Source: DAOPKN01 sp035391225 (GTDB lineage Bacteria; Thermotogota; Thermotogae; MWEM01). From it: 64,000 nt of DNA. Made by a program: the position numbers and the translations under genes. The notes beneath the pieces are model-generated. The model was not told where the DNA came from. It saw only the letters and a program-made list of their open reading frames with translations, and did not search any database. Each line of letters starts with the position of its first letter. The first letter of the stretch is position 1. The DNA is taken from positions 1 through 64,000 of the forward strand of contig DAOPKN010000002.1 of the NCBI GenBank assembly GCA_035391225.1, given 5' to 3'. Positions 1 to 8,419 of this stretch are shown here, piece after piece.

Positions 1-51
1 TTCAAGGGAAACATCTTTCTATCGTAGAAGAATGCCATGGGAGCGTGACGC

Positions 52-1059
52 ATGGCAAGAAACGTTGTTTTCATCGACCCGGGTACGTCTTTTTTGCGGG
101 TGTTTTCCAGCCGAAAGGGTCTTGTGTTCCAGGAACCAAATGTTGTGGTCGTGGATGGAAATGGGCATATCCTGCGGTACGGCAACTCCGCGGTGCAGAA
201 AACCCCGGGGGAAGGTCTGCCGGAGGAGAAGGCTTACTCGGTGCGCAACGGGGCCGTGGCAGATCAAAAGCTTTTTCGTGCGTTGTTGCTCCAGGTATTT
301 CGCAAGGAGCGCTTGGGCGTTGGCCCGTTGCGCAAGCACCTTGTTTTTTGCACCTCCCCTTTCTTGAACAGCGTGGAGAAAAGGGCGCTTTTCCAGGTTG
401 CCCAAAACATTGGTTTTCGAAAGGTGTGCCTTTTCCCAACCCCGTTGGCGCTGCTGGAGGGCTTCGGGAAGGAATGCCTGGGGGAAAAGGTGCAGGCGGT
501 TCTTGATGTCGGGGGAGGCAAGGTGGATTTCTCCCTACTGGGTTTCGGGAACCTGGTGGATGGCACGTTTCTCAAGGGCGGGATTTCGCAGCTCCAGCGG
601 AGCGTGCAACGGGAAATCCGGTTGAACTGGGGAATCGATGTCAACGACCGTTTCGTGTCCAGTTCTTTCTTTCCCACGATCTCCGGGGAAGCATTGGATT
701 CCACCGAGATCGAACTCAAAGGGCGGGACAAGGTTACGGGATTGCCGAAAAGCCAGCGCGTGAGCGCGGTGCAGCTCTTCCCACTTTTCGAGCGCTTCTT
801 TCGCACCATCGCCCAGAAGGTGCAGGAAGTTTTGGAGAGATTATCCCCGGATATTTCCGCGGAAGTGCTGCAAAGGGGAATCTTGCTCGTGGGCGGCGGG
901 GGGAACATGGGCGGGTTCCAGCGCTTCTTGTCCGAGACGCTACGCATTCCGGTTGAACTTCCTGCTTCGCCGGAAACTGCGATCGAAAAGGGATTGGTAT
1001 GGCTTTCCGCACTCCCGGAAAAGCAGCGGTTACAATGGTCCGAATGCTACTCGTTGTAA
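52..1059 (+). CDS. MreB/Mbl-like actin homologue
   Basis: A 335-residue protein of the MreB/Mbl family, bacterial actins that form membrane-bound filaments and guide cell-wall growth. Visible actin-fold elements are the phosphate-1 loop near residue 8 (IDPGTSFLRV, where MreB normally has DLGT), the phosphate-2 loop near residue 150 (LDVGGGKVDF) and the C-terminal adenosine loop near residue 285 (LVGGGGNMGG). Length is normal for the family, but the first loop is divergent, so this may be a paralogue rather than the main MreB. It is followed 12 nt later by two hook/rod proteins, the same order as mbl-flhO-flhP in Bacillus. The ATG at 52 is the first that gives the full N-terminal strand. The preceding 51 bases are too short to assign to an upstream gene. 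Confidence 0.85.
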   Translation: MARNVVFIDPGTSFLRVFSSRKGLVFQEPNVVVVDGNGHILRYGNSAVQKTPGEGLPEEKAYSVRNGAVADQKLFRALLLQVFRKERLGVGPLRKHLVFCTSPFLNSVEKRALFQVAQNIGFRKVCLFPTPLALLEGFGKECLGEKVQAVLDVGGGKVDFSLLGFGNLVDGTFLKGGISQLQRSVQREIRLNWGIDVNDRFVSSSFFPTISGEALDSTEIELKGRDKVTGLPKSQRVSAVQLFPLFERFFRTIAQKVQEVLERLSPDISAEVLQRGILLVGGGGNMGGFQRFLSETLRIPVELPASPETAIEKGLVWLSALPEKQRLQWSECYSL

Positions 1060-1071
1060 GAAGGTGAAAGA

Positions 1072-1836
1072 ATGGTACGTGGAATTTACACTGCACTCAT
1101 GGGAATGCTCGCCGACGAAAGCCGCGTGGACCAGGCAGCCAACAACCTGGCCAACGTCGATAGTCCGGGCTTCAAGAAAGACCGCAGCGCGTTTCGGTCG
1201 TACCTTGATACCCAAATCATCCGCGTGGAGCAGCAAGACCGCTTGCGCCACTGGAGGCCCATCGGGTCCATCGAACGGGGGGTAACCCTCGACGAGGTGC
1301 GCCCGGATTTTTCCCCGGGAACCGTGGAAATCACCGGCCGCGACCTGGATTTCGCGGTGAACGGCGATGCCCTGTTCACGGTACAAGGGGCGGAGGACCA
1401 GGTGTACTACACGCGGGACGGCGGCTTTTTGCTGGATGCCCAGGGGAACCTCCGAACCGCCTCTGGAGCCAACGTTCTCAATGATGCCGGTGAACCCATC
1501 GTGCTGGGGCCCGATGCCCAGTTCGATCCCACGGGAAGCATCTTCCAGGATGGCGTGCTGATCGGGCGACTGGGGCTTGTCACCTTCGAGCAACCGGAGA
1601 AACTGCAAAAAATGGGGTACAACCTGTTTTCCGAAACCGAGGACAGCGGCCAACCCGTACCCGATTTCCAGAGCGTGCTGGTACCCGGTGCGCTGGAAAA
1701 ATCCAACGTCAACGCCATCAACGAGATGGTGAAACTCATCAGCTCGCAACGCCACTACGAAATTTCACAACGCGTGATAACCACCGAAGATGCCCTGATG
1801 GATGCGGCCATCAACAAGGTTGGATCGTCTCGCTAA
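1072..1836 (+). CDS. Flagellar rod/hook-basal body protein, FlgF/FlhO-like
   Basis: 254 residues, typical of the short FlgF/FlgG class of axial flagellar rod proteins. The N-terminus has the heptad-rich rod signature (GIYTALMGM, then the NNLANVDSPGFKK motif) and the C-terminus has the matching helix (KSNVNAINEMVKLISSQRHYE). These two helices pair in the assembled rod. The protein is exported by the flagellar type III system, so no signal peptide is expected and none is seen. It lies between the MreB homologue and a second FlgG-type gene 24 nt downstream, so it probably belongs to the same transcript. FlgF and FlhO cannot be told apart by sequence alone here. Confidence 0.88.
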   Translation: MVRGIYTALMGMLADESRVDQAANNLANVDSPGFKKDRSAFRSYLDTQIIRVEQQDRLRHWRPIGSIERGVTLDEVRPDFSPGTVEITGRDLDFAVNGDALFTVQGAEDQVYYTRDGGFLLDAQGNLRTASGANVLNDAGEPIVLGPDAQFDPTGSIFQDGVLIGRLGLVTFEQPEKLQKMGYNLFSETEDSGQPVPDFQSVLVPGALEKSNVNAINEMVKLISSQRHYEISQRVITTEDALMDAAINKVGSSR

Positions 1837-1860
1837 TCACTGTTTGAAGGAGGGGCTCAC

Positions 1861-2649
1861 ATGATCACTTCACTTTACAGCGCCGCCACGGGAATGACCG
1901 GCCAGCAGACCAAGCTGGACACCATTTCCAACAACCTGGCCAACGTGGACACGAATGGGTACAAGAAGGTGCGTGCCGACTTCGCCGATCTCTTCTACCA
2001 GCACGCCATCAAGGCGGGAACACCGGTTGCCAACCAAACATCGGTGATTCCATCCGGGGTGTATACCGGTCTGGGTTCCCGCGTGATTTCTACCACGAGG
2101 GTGTTCTCCATGGGCACGCTGGAAGTTACGGAACGGGACTTGGATGCAGCGATCAACGGCGAAGGCTTCTTTGCCGTGCAGCAACCCGATGGAACCGTCG
2201 CCTACACGCGTGACGGAGCGTTTCACCTGGACAACAGCGGCAACATGATCACGGGAACGGGGCTTCCCCTTGCGGATAACATCGTAATCCCGGGTGGCAC
2301 CACGGGGGCGGTCCAAATCAACCCGGATGGAACGATTGCGTTGGTCAACGGGGGAGAACCGGTGGTGCTTGGTTCCATTACCTTGACCCGTTTCATCAAT
2401 CCCTCGGGGTTGAAATCCATCGGAGACAACCTTTTCCTGGCAACGGGGGCATCGGGGGATCCGGTGCAAGGGATCCCCGGGGCAGATGGCTTCGGGAGCC
2501 TCCGCCAAAGTTTCCTGGAAAAGTCCAACGTGAACGCGGTTTCGGAAATGGTGAACATGATTTCCTCCCAGAGGGCGTATGAGCTGAATTCGCGTGCCAT
2601 CCAAACCGCGGACGACATGCTCCGAACCGTTTCCGGGTTGAAGCGATAA
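1861..2649 (+). CDS. flgG: Flagellar basal-body rod protein FlgG-like
   Basis: 262 residues with all the marks of FlgG, the distal rod protein joining the rod to the hook: N-terminal SLYSAATGM and NNLANVDTNGYKKVRADF, a central DLDAAINGEGFFAVQ segment, and a C-terminal SNVNAVSEMVNMISSQRAYE helix ending in SGLKR. A strong ribosome binding site (GAAGGAGGGG) sits just upstream of the ATG. It is the best FlgG candidate in the window, although by synteny with Bacillus mbl-flhO-flhP it could equally be called FlhP. The preceding gene is its shorter paralogue and the following gene is a hook-type protein. Confidence 0.9.
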   Translation: MITSLYSAATGMTGQQTKLDTISNNLANVDTNGYKKVRADFADLFYQHAIKAGTPVANQTSVIPSGVYTGLGSRVISTTRVFSMGTLEVTERDLDAAINGEGFFAVQQPDGTVAYTRDGAFHLDNSGNMITGTGLPLADNIVIPGGTTGAVQINPDGTIALVNGGEPVVLGSITLTRFINPSGLKSIGDNLFLATGASGDPVQGIPGADGFGSLRQSFLEKSNVNAVSEMVNMISSQRAYELNSRAIQTADDMLRTVSGLKR

Positions 2650-2691
2650 GGGAGTCCTCGATAGGGGTTCCACGAAAAGGTTGGTGATGGC

Positions 2692-4422
2692 ATGATCCAG
2701 AGTTTGTATACCGGCATGACGGGAATGATGTCCTACCAAAGGGCAATGGACGTCACGGGAAACAACGCCGCCAATATCGGGGTAGCGGGTTTCAAGGGGT
2801 CACGTACCACGTTCCATTCTTTGTTCGAGTCGAACCTCGAACCCGGATATCCCCTGAAATCGCTGGGACTGGGTGCCTGGCTCAATTCCATCGATCGGGA
2901 CATGTCTCCGGGCTTGATCGAGGAAACGGGGTTGTTCAGCGACCTGGCCATCACGGGAAGAGGGTTTTTTTCGCTGGGAACGTACGCTTTGGACCCCGCC
3001 ACCGGGTTGCCGTACCTGTCTGCACGCGCGTTGACCCGCGTGGGCAAGTTCGACGTGATGGAAGACATGCGTATGGTTCAGGGGAACGGGGGGCAATTCA
3101 TCCTGGGGCTCAATTCCACGGTGTCCGGAGGGGTGATCAACCCCCCGACGCTCCCCGACGAGAAGACCGTGCTGGGCTGGAGCGACGCCCAAAGGGCCGA
3201 CTTTTACAATTCGCTGGAAGCCATTGACCTAAGCGCATTCCGAACCATGCAACCCCACGCCACGCAAACGTTGAGCACGCGGGGTTTCTTGAATTCCGCT
3301 TGCGGTCCCAAGGCTTTTTCCTTCGAGGACAGTGACCCCGCCCAAACCGAGAATTTTTCCTTTCGCATGCGTTTTTCGCGTTCGACAGGGAATTACGGTA
3401 CGCTGTTCCAAGATGACCGGCAGTACAATTGGACGATTGAAGGCATCGATGGTTCCACTGCAGCGGTCACGGGCACGGTTGCCTCGGGAACCATCACCTT
3501 TGACCCTACCGGAAACGTGGTGGGCGTGAACGGCGGAACAGGCAACTTGATCCAATTCGAAATGGGTGGCATTCCGTTCGAGTTGGATGGGGAGGCCATC
3601 ACCCGAAACTGCGATTTCGAAACCCCTTCCAGTTCCGCGTGGGGAGCTATGTTCGACGGCGATGGCAACGAAATCGACGTGGGACTCAAGTTCGAAAAAG
3701 TGGACAGTTCCCGCTGGGTTTTCCGTCCGTACACCGACAGTGGCCTGGTTTCGGGTTTTTCCCTTGTCACGGATGCTGGAAGCGACTTCCCCATGGATGG
3801 GAACATCGTGGGGTACTTGGAGTTTGACGCGGACGGCAACCCCTTGGAACCAAAACTGCTGGATTTGACAAGTGGGGACATCCTTTCCGAAATCCCGCGA
3901 AAACTCCGGGCAACCCTTGCCGGCGGGCAAACCCTTGACATGGATCTCGAGCTGCAATCGCAAGCCAGTGCGGGAAACACCCCTTCGTGGATCAAGGAGG
4001 TGGCCGCCAATTTTGACCTTTCGCTCAACCAGATCGGCGGATGGCCCTTCGGGTCCCTGGAATCCTTGGAATTCGACAACGATGGGAGCCTGTACGGGGG
4101 TTTTTCCAACGGGCAGCGGGCGATACTGGCCAAGATCCCCCTGGTGCAAATCCGTTTCCCCGAGTCACTTCGGGCCGTGGAGGCGGAACCGGGGACGTAC
4201 CTGTTCGACCCTGTGTACGAATCCAACAATTTCACGGGTGTTTTCATCCCGGGGCAAGGCGGCACCGGACCCGTGAAACCCTACGCCCTGGAGTACTCCA
4301 ACGTGGACCTCGCCCGCGAAATGACGAACATGATCCTGTACCAACGTTCCATCCAGCTCAACGCGCGGACCATTCAAACCGCGGATGCCATCTTGCAGGA
4401 AGTGGCCGGGCTCAAGAGATGA
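2692..4422 (+). CDS. flgE: Flagellar hook protein FlgE-like
   Basis: 576 residues. The N-terminal (IQSLYTGMTGM, GNNAANIGVAGFKGSR) and C-terminal (EYSNVDLAREMTNMILYQRSIQLNARTIQTADAIL in part) helices are the paired D0 segments of hook and rod proteins. The roughly 450-residue middle, rich in Gly, Asp and Thr, fits the variable surface domains of a hook subunit, so FlgE is more likely than a third rod protein. A GITGRGFF-type segment near residue 92 is shared with FlgG. It is the last gene before an intergenic promoter, so it probably ends the first operon. No FlgD or other hook-assembly gene is adjacent. Confidence 0.82.
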   Translation: MIQSLYTGMTGMMSYQRAMDVTGNNAANIGVAGFKGSRTTFHSLFESNLEPGYPLKSLGLGAWLNSIDRDMSPGLIEETGLFSDLAITGRGFFSLGTYALDPATGLPYLSARALTRVGKFDVMEDMRMVQGNGGQFILGLNSTVSGGVINPPTLPDEKTVLGWSDAQRADFYNSLEAIDLSAFRTMQPHATQTLSTRGFLNSACGPKAFSFEDSDPAQTENFSFRMRFSRSTGNYGTLFQDDRQYNWTIEGIDGSTAAVTGTVASGTITFDPTGNVVGVNGGTGNLIQFEMGGIPFELDGEAITRNCDFETPSSSAWGAMFDGDGNEIDVGLKFEKVDSSRWVFRPYTDSGLVSGFSLVTDAGSDFPMDGNIVGYLEFDADGNPLEPKLLDLTSGDILSEIPRKLRATLAGGQTLDMDLELQSQASAGNTPSWIKEVAANFDLSLNQIGGWPFGSLESLEFDNDGSLYGGFSNGQRAILAKIPLVQIRFPESLRAVEAEPGTYLFDPVYESNNFTGVFIPGQGGTGPVKPYALEYSNVDLAREMTNMILYQRSIQLNARTIQTADAILQEVAGLKR

Positions 4423-4456
4423 GCTTGTCTTTCTTCTCTCCCCGGGAATCGGGTTG

Positions 4457-4465
4457 TGATATAAT
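4457..4465 (+). promoter_or_regulatory. Extended -10 promoter for the carbamoyltransferase operon
   Basis: TGATATAAT is a perfect TGn plus TATAAT extended -10 element, 31 bases before the ATG at 4496. No good -35 box lies at 16-18 nt, as usual for extended -10 promoters. It is the only promoter-like site between the hook gene and the 4496-11897 run of genes. Confidence 0.65.
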
Positions 4466-4495
4466 AAAACCAAACCAGAAGGGGGAGGAAGGCTA

Positions 4496-5485
4496 ATGGC
4501 GATAGACCTGCGGAACCGGCATTTCATTACCACCGAGGATTTCGAGAAAAATGAGCTCGACCTGATGCTTGATGTTTCCTACGACTTGAAAAAGAAATTT
4601 GCACTGGGCGAACCGACCCGGTACCTACCCGATAAAACGCTGTTCCTGATCTTCTACGACCAGTCCACGCGCACCCGCAACTCCATGGAGGCGGGTATGA
4701 CACAGCTGGGGGGCCATGCACATTTCCTGGCACCTTCCCACATGCAGGTGGCCCACGGCGAATCCCCGAAAGATACCGCCATCGTGCTGGGGCGTTTCGG
4801 CCACGGCATCGCCATCCGTCACTGCCTGTTCAAAACGGGCAACCGTTTCCTGCGGGATATCTGTGCCCATTCCAAGACCCCGGTGATGAACTTGCAGGAT
4901 GACGTGTACCATCCCTTCCAGGTGCTGGCCGACACCATGACCATCCAGGAGAAGTTTTCCCGCAACACCCGCGGGTTGAAAGTCGTGATTTCCTGGGCCT
5001 ACGCGGAGAGCCATTTGAAGCCACTTTCCGTGCCACAGTCCCAGGTGTTGATGTTCCCCCGCTACGGCATGGATGTCACGCTTGCCTACCCGGAAGGCTT
5101 CGACCTGATGCCGGAAATCGTGGAGAAGGCACGCCAGAACGCGGAGGAAAGTGGCAGCCGTTTCGAAATCGTACACGACATGAACCAAGCGTTCGAGGAT
5201 GCCGATGTGATCATCGCCAAGAACTGGGGGGGCTTTTTCGTGGGTGAGGACGAAGCTTCCATCCGCGCCAAGCAAGCCCAGCACAAGGACTGGCTCTGCG
5301 ACCGCAAGAAAATGGAACGTGCCCACAAGCACGCCATCTACATGCACGCGCTGCCGGCCGACCGCAACAAGGAAGTCACGGACGAAGTCATCGACGGCAA
5401 GTGGTCGGTTGTGTACGATGAAGCCGAAAACCGTCTGCACACGGCCAAGGCGGTGATGGCTCTTACCATGGGGGGGCGCCCCTGA
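4496..5485 (+). CDS. YgeW-like carbamoyltransferase
   Basis: A 329-residue aspartate/ornithine carbamoyltransferase-family enzyme. It has the carbamoyl-phosphate motif STRTR near residue 57, HPFQ near residue 140 and a HALPAD motif near residue 284. The overall pattern, including QVLADTMTIQE, is closest to the knotted transcarbamylase YgeW, whose natural substrate is not settled but which sits in anaerobic purine-breakdown gene sets beside a hydantoinase. Here too the next gene is a hydantoinase, overlapping at TGATG. A strong site GGGGGAGGAAGG precedes the start. It lacks the classical OTCase HCLP wording, so ornithine as substrate is doubtful. Family is certain; substrate is unknown. Confidence 0.85.
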   Translation: MAIDLRNRHFITTEDFEKNELDLMLDVSYDLKKKFALGEPTRYLPDKTLFLIFYDQSTRTRNSMEAGMTQLGGHAHFLAPSHMQVAHGESPKDTAIVLGRFGHGIAIRHCLFKTGNRFLRDICAHSKTPVMNLQDDVYHPFQVLADTMTIQEKFSRNTRGLKVVISWAYAESHLKPLSVPQSQVLMFPRYGMDVTLAYPEGFDLMPEIVEKARQNAEESGSRFEIVHDMNQAFEDADVIIAKNWGGFFVGEDEASIRAKQAQHKDWLCDRKKMERAHKHAIYMHALPADRNKEVTDEVIDGKWSVVYDEAENRLHTAKAVMALTMGGRP

Positions 5486-6849
5486 TGAATCCCCACAAGA
5501 AATTCGATCTCGTGATCAAAAACGGGTCCTTGCTGTATGGGACCCGTTCTTTTCACGTGCATATCTGCATTTCCGAGGGCAAGATCGCGCAGATCATGGA
5601 TGCTGCCACGGTCATCCCGGAGACCGAGGAAATCGTCGACGCCACCGGGATGTACATTTTTCCCGGTTTCATCGACCCCCACGTGCACTTTGGCCTTTCG
5701 CTGGGGGAGGAAACGTCCGCGGACGATTTCGAATCGGGAAGCCTTGCCGCGGCGTGGGGGGGCATCACCACCCTTTTCGATTTCACCGAGGTGGTGACCG
5801 GTGATGTTGCCCAACTGGAGCAGAGAATCAAGGTGCGCCAGGAGCAGGCAAGCAAGAGCCTTGTGAACGTGCGGTTGCACCTCGCGGTGGCACAACCGCA
5901 AATTCCCCCCGCGCAACTGGTGGAATTGGCACTTCGCCATCGCTGCCATTCCATCAAGGTGTTCACCACCTACAGCGAATCGGACCGCAAAACCAACGAT
6001 GGGTACTTGTACGACCTCCTCAAGGCGTCCAAGGGTTCACCGGTTACCATCATGGTGCACGCGGAAAACGACGACATCATTGGCTACCGCATGCGGGAAA
6101 TCCAAAAGAAACGCGCGCTGCAATCGGGGGATCTTCCCTTCCTGAACCCCACCCTTTCGGAGACCGAAGCCGCGCTTCGCGTTTGCCTGATCTGCAAGGA
6201 GACGGGGGGAACGGTGTACCTTGCCCACATTTCCAGTGGGCGTACCGTGGAACTCCTGGAACGCCATTTTTCCGACATCATGGGGAAGCAGGTCTTCGTG
6301 GAGAGCTGCCCCCACTACTTCTACCTGAACGATACCTTCTTGAAAGGGGATTTGGCCTACCTTTTCACCTGCCGTCCCCCCTTGCGGAGCGAGCAGGAAA
6401 GGGTGCTGCTGCGCCAGATGCTCAAGCGGGGATTGGTGCATTCCATCGGCACCGACCACTGCCCGTTTTCCCGCGAGGCCAAGGAGCGGCATGCCCTGGA
6501 TTATGCCACCATGCCCAACGGGCTGGGAAGCGTGGAGCTCTCCTTCTCGCTGATGTACAACCTGTTTGCCACCGAATTCAGCCAGTTGCTGCTGGGGGAA
6601 CTGGTGAAGATGTACACCCAGAACCCCGCGCAGATCTTCGGGTTGTTCCCCCACAAGGGGGTTCTGGCTCCCGGTTCGGATGCGGACATCACGCTGTTCG
6701 ACCCTGGGCTCTCGTGGAAAGTGTCCGCCCGCACGTTGCACGGCAGGGGCGATTACTCGGTGTACGACGGTTTGAAACTCACCGGAAAGGTACATTCCAC
6801 CATCTGCGGCGGCCAGTTCATCATCCGCGAGCACCAGAGGGTGGGCTGA
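5485..6849 (+). CDS. Dihydropyrimidinase / D-hydantoinase family hydrolase
   Basis: 454 residues of the cyclic amidohydrolase superfamily (HydA, dihydropyrimidinase). The metal ligands are visible in order: HVHF near residue 64, the lysine that becomes carboxylated (SIKVFTTY near 158), HAEN near 191, the HISS histidine near 250, and the GTDHCPFS aspartate near 325. It would open a cyclic imide such as dihydrouracil or a hydantoin to an N-carbamoyl acid. The adjacent carbamoyltransferase could use or release the carbamoyl group, so the two probably act in one nitrogen-salvage route. The start overlaps the upstream stop as TGATG, showing translational coupling. The exact ring substrate cannot be read from sequence. 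Confidence 0.87.
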   Translation: MNPHKKFDLVIKNGSLLYGTRSFHVHICISEGKIAQIMDAATVIPETEEIVDATGMYIFPGFIDPHVHFGLSLGEETSADDFESGSLAAAWGGITTLFDFTEVVTGDVAQLEQRIKVRQEQASKSLVNVRLHLAVAQPQIPPAQLVELALRHRCHSIKVFTTYSESDRKTNDGYLYDLLKASKGSPVTIMVHAENDDIIGYRMREIQKKRALQSGDLPFLNPTLSETEAALRVCLICKETGGTVYLAHISSGRTVELLERHFSDIMGKQVFVESCPHYFYLNDTFLKGDLAYLFTCRPPLRSEQERVLLRQMLKRGLVHSIGTDHCPFSREAKERHALDYATMPNGLGSVELSFSLMYNLFATEFSQLLLGELVKMYTQNPAQIFGLFPHKGVLAPGSDADITLFDPGLSWKVSARTLHGRGDYSVYDGLKLTGKVHSTICGGQFIIREHQRVG

Positions 6850-7400
6850 TGGACCAATTCAAGAAGCTCGTGGACAAGTATGCCTCCCTGGCGTATTCCT
6901 TTCCACAGGAGGTTTCCAGCAGTCCCAGCCGCCCCTCGTTCGACCAGATGTACATGGCCATCGCCCAAATCGTGAGCCTGAGAAGCACCTGCTTGCGGGG
7001 AAGGGTGGGAGCGGTGATCACCAAGGACACCCGTATCGTATCCATCGGGTACAACGGGGCCCCCGCTTCGCTGGGACAATGCAACGAGTTTGGCTGCATA
7101 ACCGATTTGGAACGGGGAGGATGCATACGCACCATCCACGCGGAGCAAAACGCCATTGCCTACGCCAGCCGCGTGGGCATCCCGCTGGAGGGGGGCACCA
7201 TGTACGTGACGATGAGTCCGTGCATCGACTGCGCCAAGCTCATCCTTGCGTCGGGCCTCTCGCGGGTGCTGTTCTTCGAAGAGTATCGCAACAGCTACGC
7301 ACTGGATTACCTCGAAGTATCGGGCGTCCAGGTTTCCCAGGTTGGGTTTGGGCTACAGCAAATCTTTGAGACCTTCTGGAACGTACCACCCAAACCCTGA
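6849..7400 (+). CDS. Deoxycytidylate deaminase (ComEB-like)
   Basis: 183 residues of the zinc-dependent cytidine/dCMP deaminase fold. The catalytic HAEQN motif lies near residue 97 and the second zinc motif PCIDCAK near 122, with the family CxRxxVGAV segment near 51. dCMP deaminase converts dCMP to dUMP for thymidylate synthesis. The N-terminal roughly 30 residues before the domain are somewhat longer than usual. The ATG at 6849 overlaps the hydantoinase stop (TGATG); an in-frame open stretch continues upstream but is only a shadow of that gene. Its position fits a pyrimidine/nitrogen theme, yet it also begins the housekeeping phoH-ybeY run. Confidence 0.87.
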   Translation: MDQFKKLVDKYASLAYSFPQEVSSSPSRPSFDQMYMAIAQIVSLRSTCLRGRVGAVITKDTRIVSIGYNGAPASLGQCNEFGCITDLERGGCIRTIHAEQNAIAYASRVGIPLEGGTMYVTMSPCIDCAKLILASGLSRVLFFEEYRNSYALDYLEVSGVQVSQVGFGLQQIFETFWNVPPKP

Positions 7401-7426
7401 GTTTTTCGGAAATGGAGGGAAATACT

Positions 7427-8419
7427 TTGCCAAAAGCAACCGCTACCGTTGCTCTTCCCCGTGACGTGGAACCCATTTACCTGTTTGGAGAACGTGACCG
7501 CTTTTTGCGAAGGATTTGCAGCACATTCGGTGTGGAGGTTTCGCTGGGCCCCGCGGGAATAGGCATTCGCGGTGAGCCCGAAGCCACGCAGACGGTGCAG
7601 AAGATCTTTTCCCGCATGGTCAAAATGGTGCAGCAAGGGGAGATCCCCGATGAGATGGAGATGGAATACTTGCTGGATCCGGAGGGGTCGGCAGAAGAGG
7701 AGCAAAAAGGCGTGCAAGGCGACGAGGCGGCTCAAGGGGAAAACCTCGCCCTGCATTCGCTGCGCCTCAAGCACGCGCGCGTGAAGCCCAAAACCGATGG
7801 CCAGGCGCGGTACATCCAGTCCATGAAGCAAAACGACATCGTGTTCTCCATTGGCCCCGCGGGAACCGGCAAAACGTACCTTGCGGTTGGTATGGCCATC
7901 GAGGCGTTGAAAGCGGGGCGCGTGGAGCGCATCATTTTAACGCGTCCGGCGGTGGAAGCGGGAGAGAGCTTGGGATTTTTGCCCGGCACCCTCTTTGAAA
8001 AGGTGGATCCCTACTTGCGCCCGCTGTACGATGCCATTTTTGACATGATCTCTCCGGAACGGTTCCAGGTGCTGCGCGAAAAGGAGATCATCGAGATCGC
8101 CCCGTTGGCCTACATGCGGGGCAGGACATTGAATAACTCGTTCATTATCCTGGACGAGGCCCAGAACACCACGCATCCGCAGATGAAAATGTTCCTCACG
8201 CGCATTGGTTTCCATTCCAAGGCGGTGATCACCGGGGACATCACCCAGATTGACCTGAAAAAAGACCTGGCGTCCGGCTTGATGGAATGCGAAAGCATTT
8301 TCAAGGGGATTGAAGGAATCGATTTCGTGTACCTGGATCGCCGGGATGTGGTGCGCCATCCGTTGGTGAAGAAAATCATCGCGGCGTACGAGGCATTCGA
8401 GCAATCGGGTGAGGCATGA
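7427..8419 (+). CDS. phoH: PhoH-like ATPase
   Basis: A PhoH-family P-loop ATPase, often linked to RNA metabolism and found beside ybeY. Walker A is GPAGTGKT near residue 147 and Walker B is IILDEAQN near 241; the C-terminal half is the well-conserved ATPase, and the N-terminal 130 residues include a KH-like segment and a charged linker. I choose the TTG at 7427 because ATGGAGGG at 7412-7419 is itself a good ribosome binding site about 8 nt before it; starting at the ATG at 7412 would add five residues and leave no binding site. It overlaps the next gene at ATGA. Confidence 0.9.
   Translation: MPKATATVALPRDVEPIYLFGERDRFLRRICSTFGVEVSLGPAGIGIRGEPEATQTVQKIFSRMVKMVQQGEIPDEMEMEYLLDPEGSAEEEQKGVQGDEAAQGENLALHSLRLKHARVKPKTDGQARYIQSMKQNDIVFSIGPAGTGKTYLAVGMAIEALKAGRVERIILTRPAVEAGESLGFLPGTLFEKVDPYLRPLYDAIFDMISPERFQVLREKEIIEIAPLAYMRGRTLNNSFIILDEAQNTTHPQMKMFLTRIGFHSKAVITGDITQIDLKKDLASGLMECESIFKGIEGIDFVYLDRRDVVRHPLVKKIIAAYEAFEQSGEA

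Noticed and set aside
6183..6848. Long N-terminal extension of the dCMP deaminase
   Set aside because: The open frame continues upstream but runs through the hydantoinase gene in another frame; the ATG at 6849 overlapping that gene's stop gives a normal deaminase.
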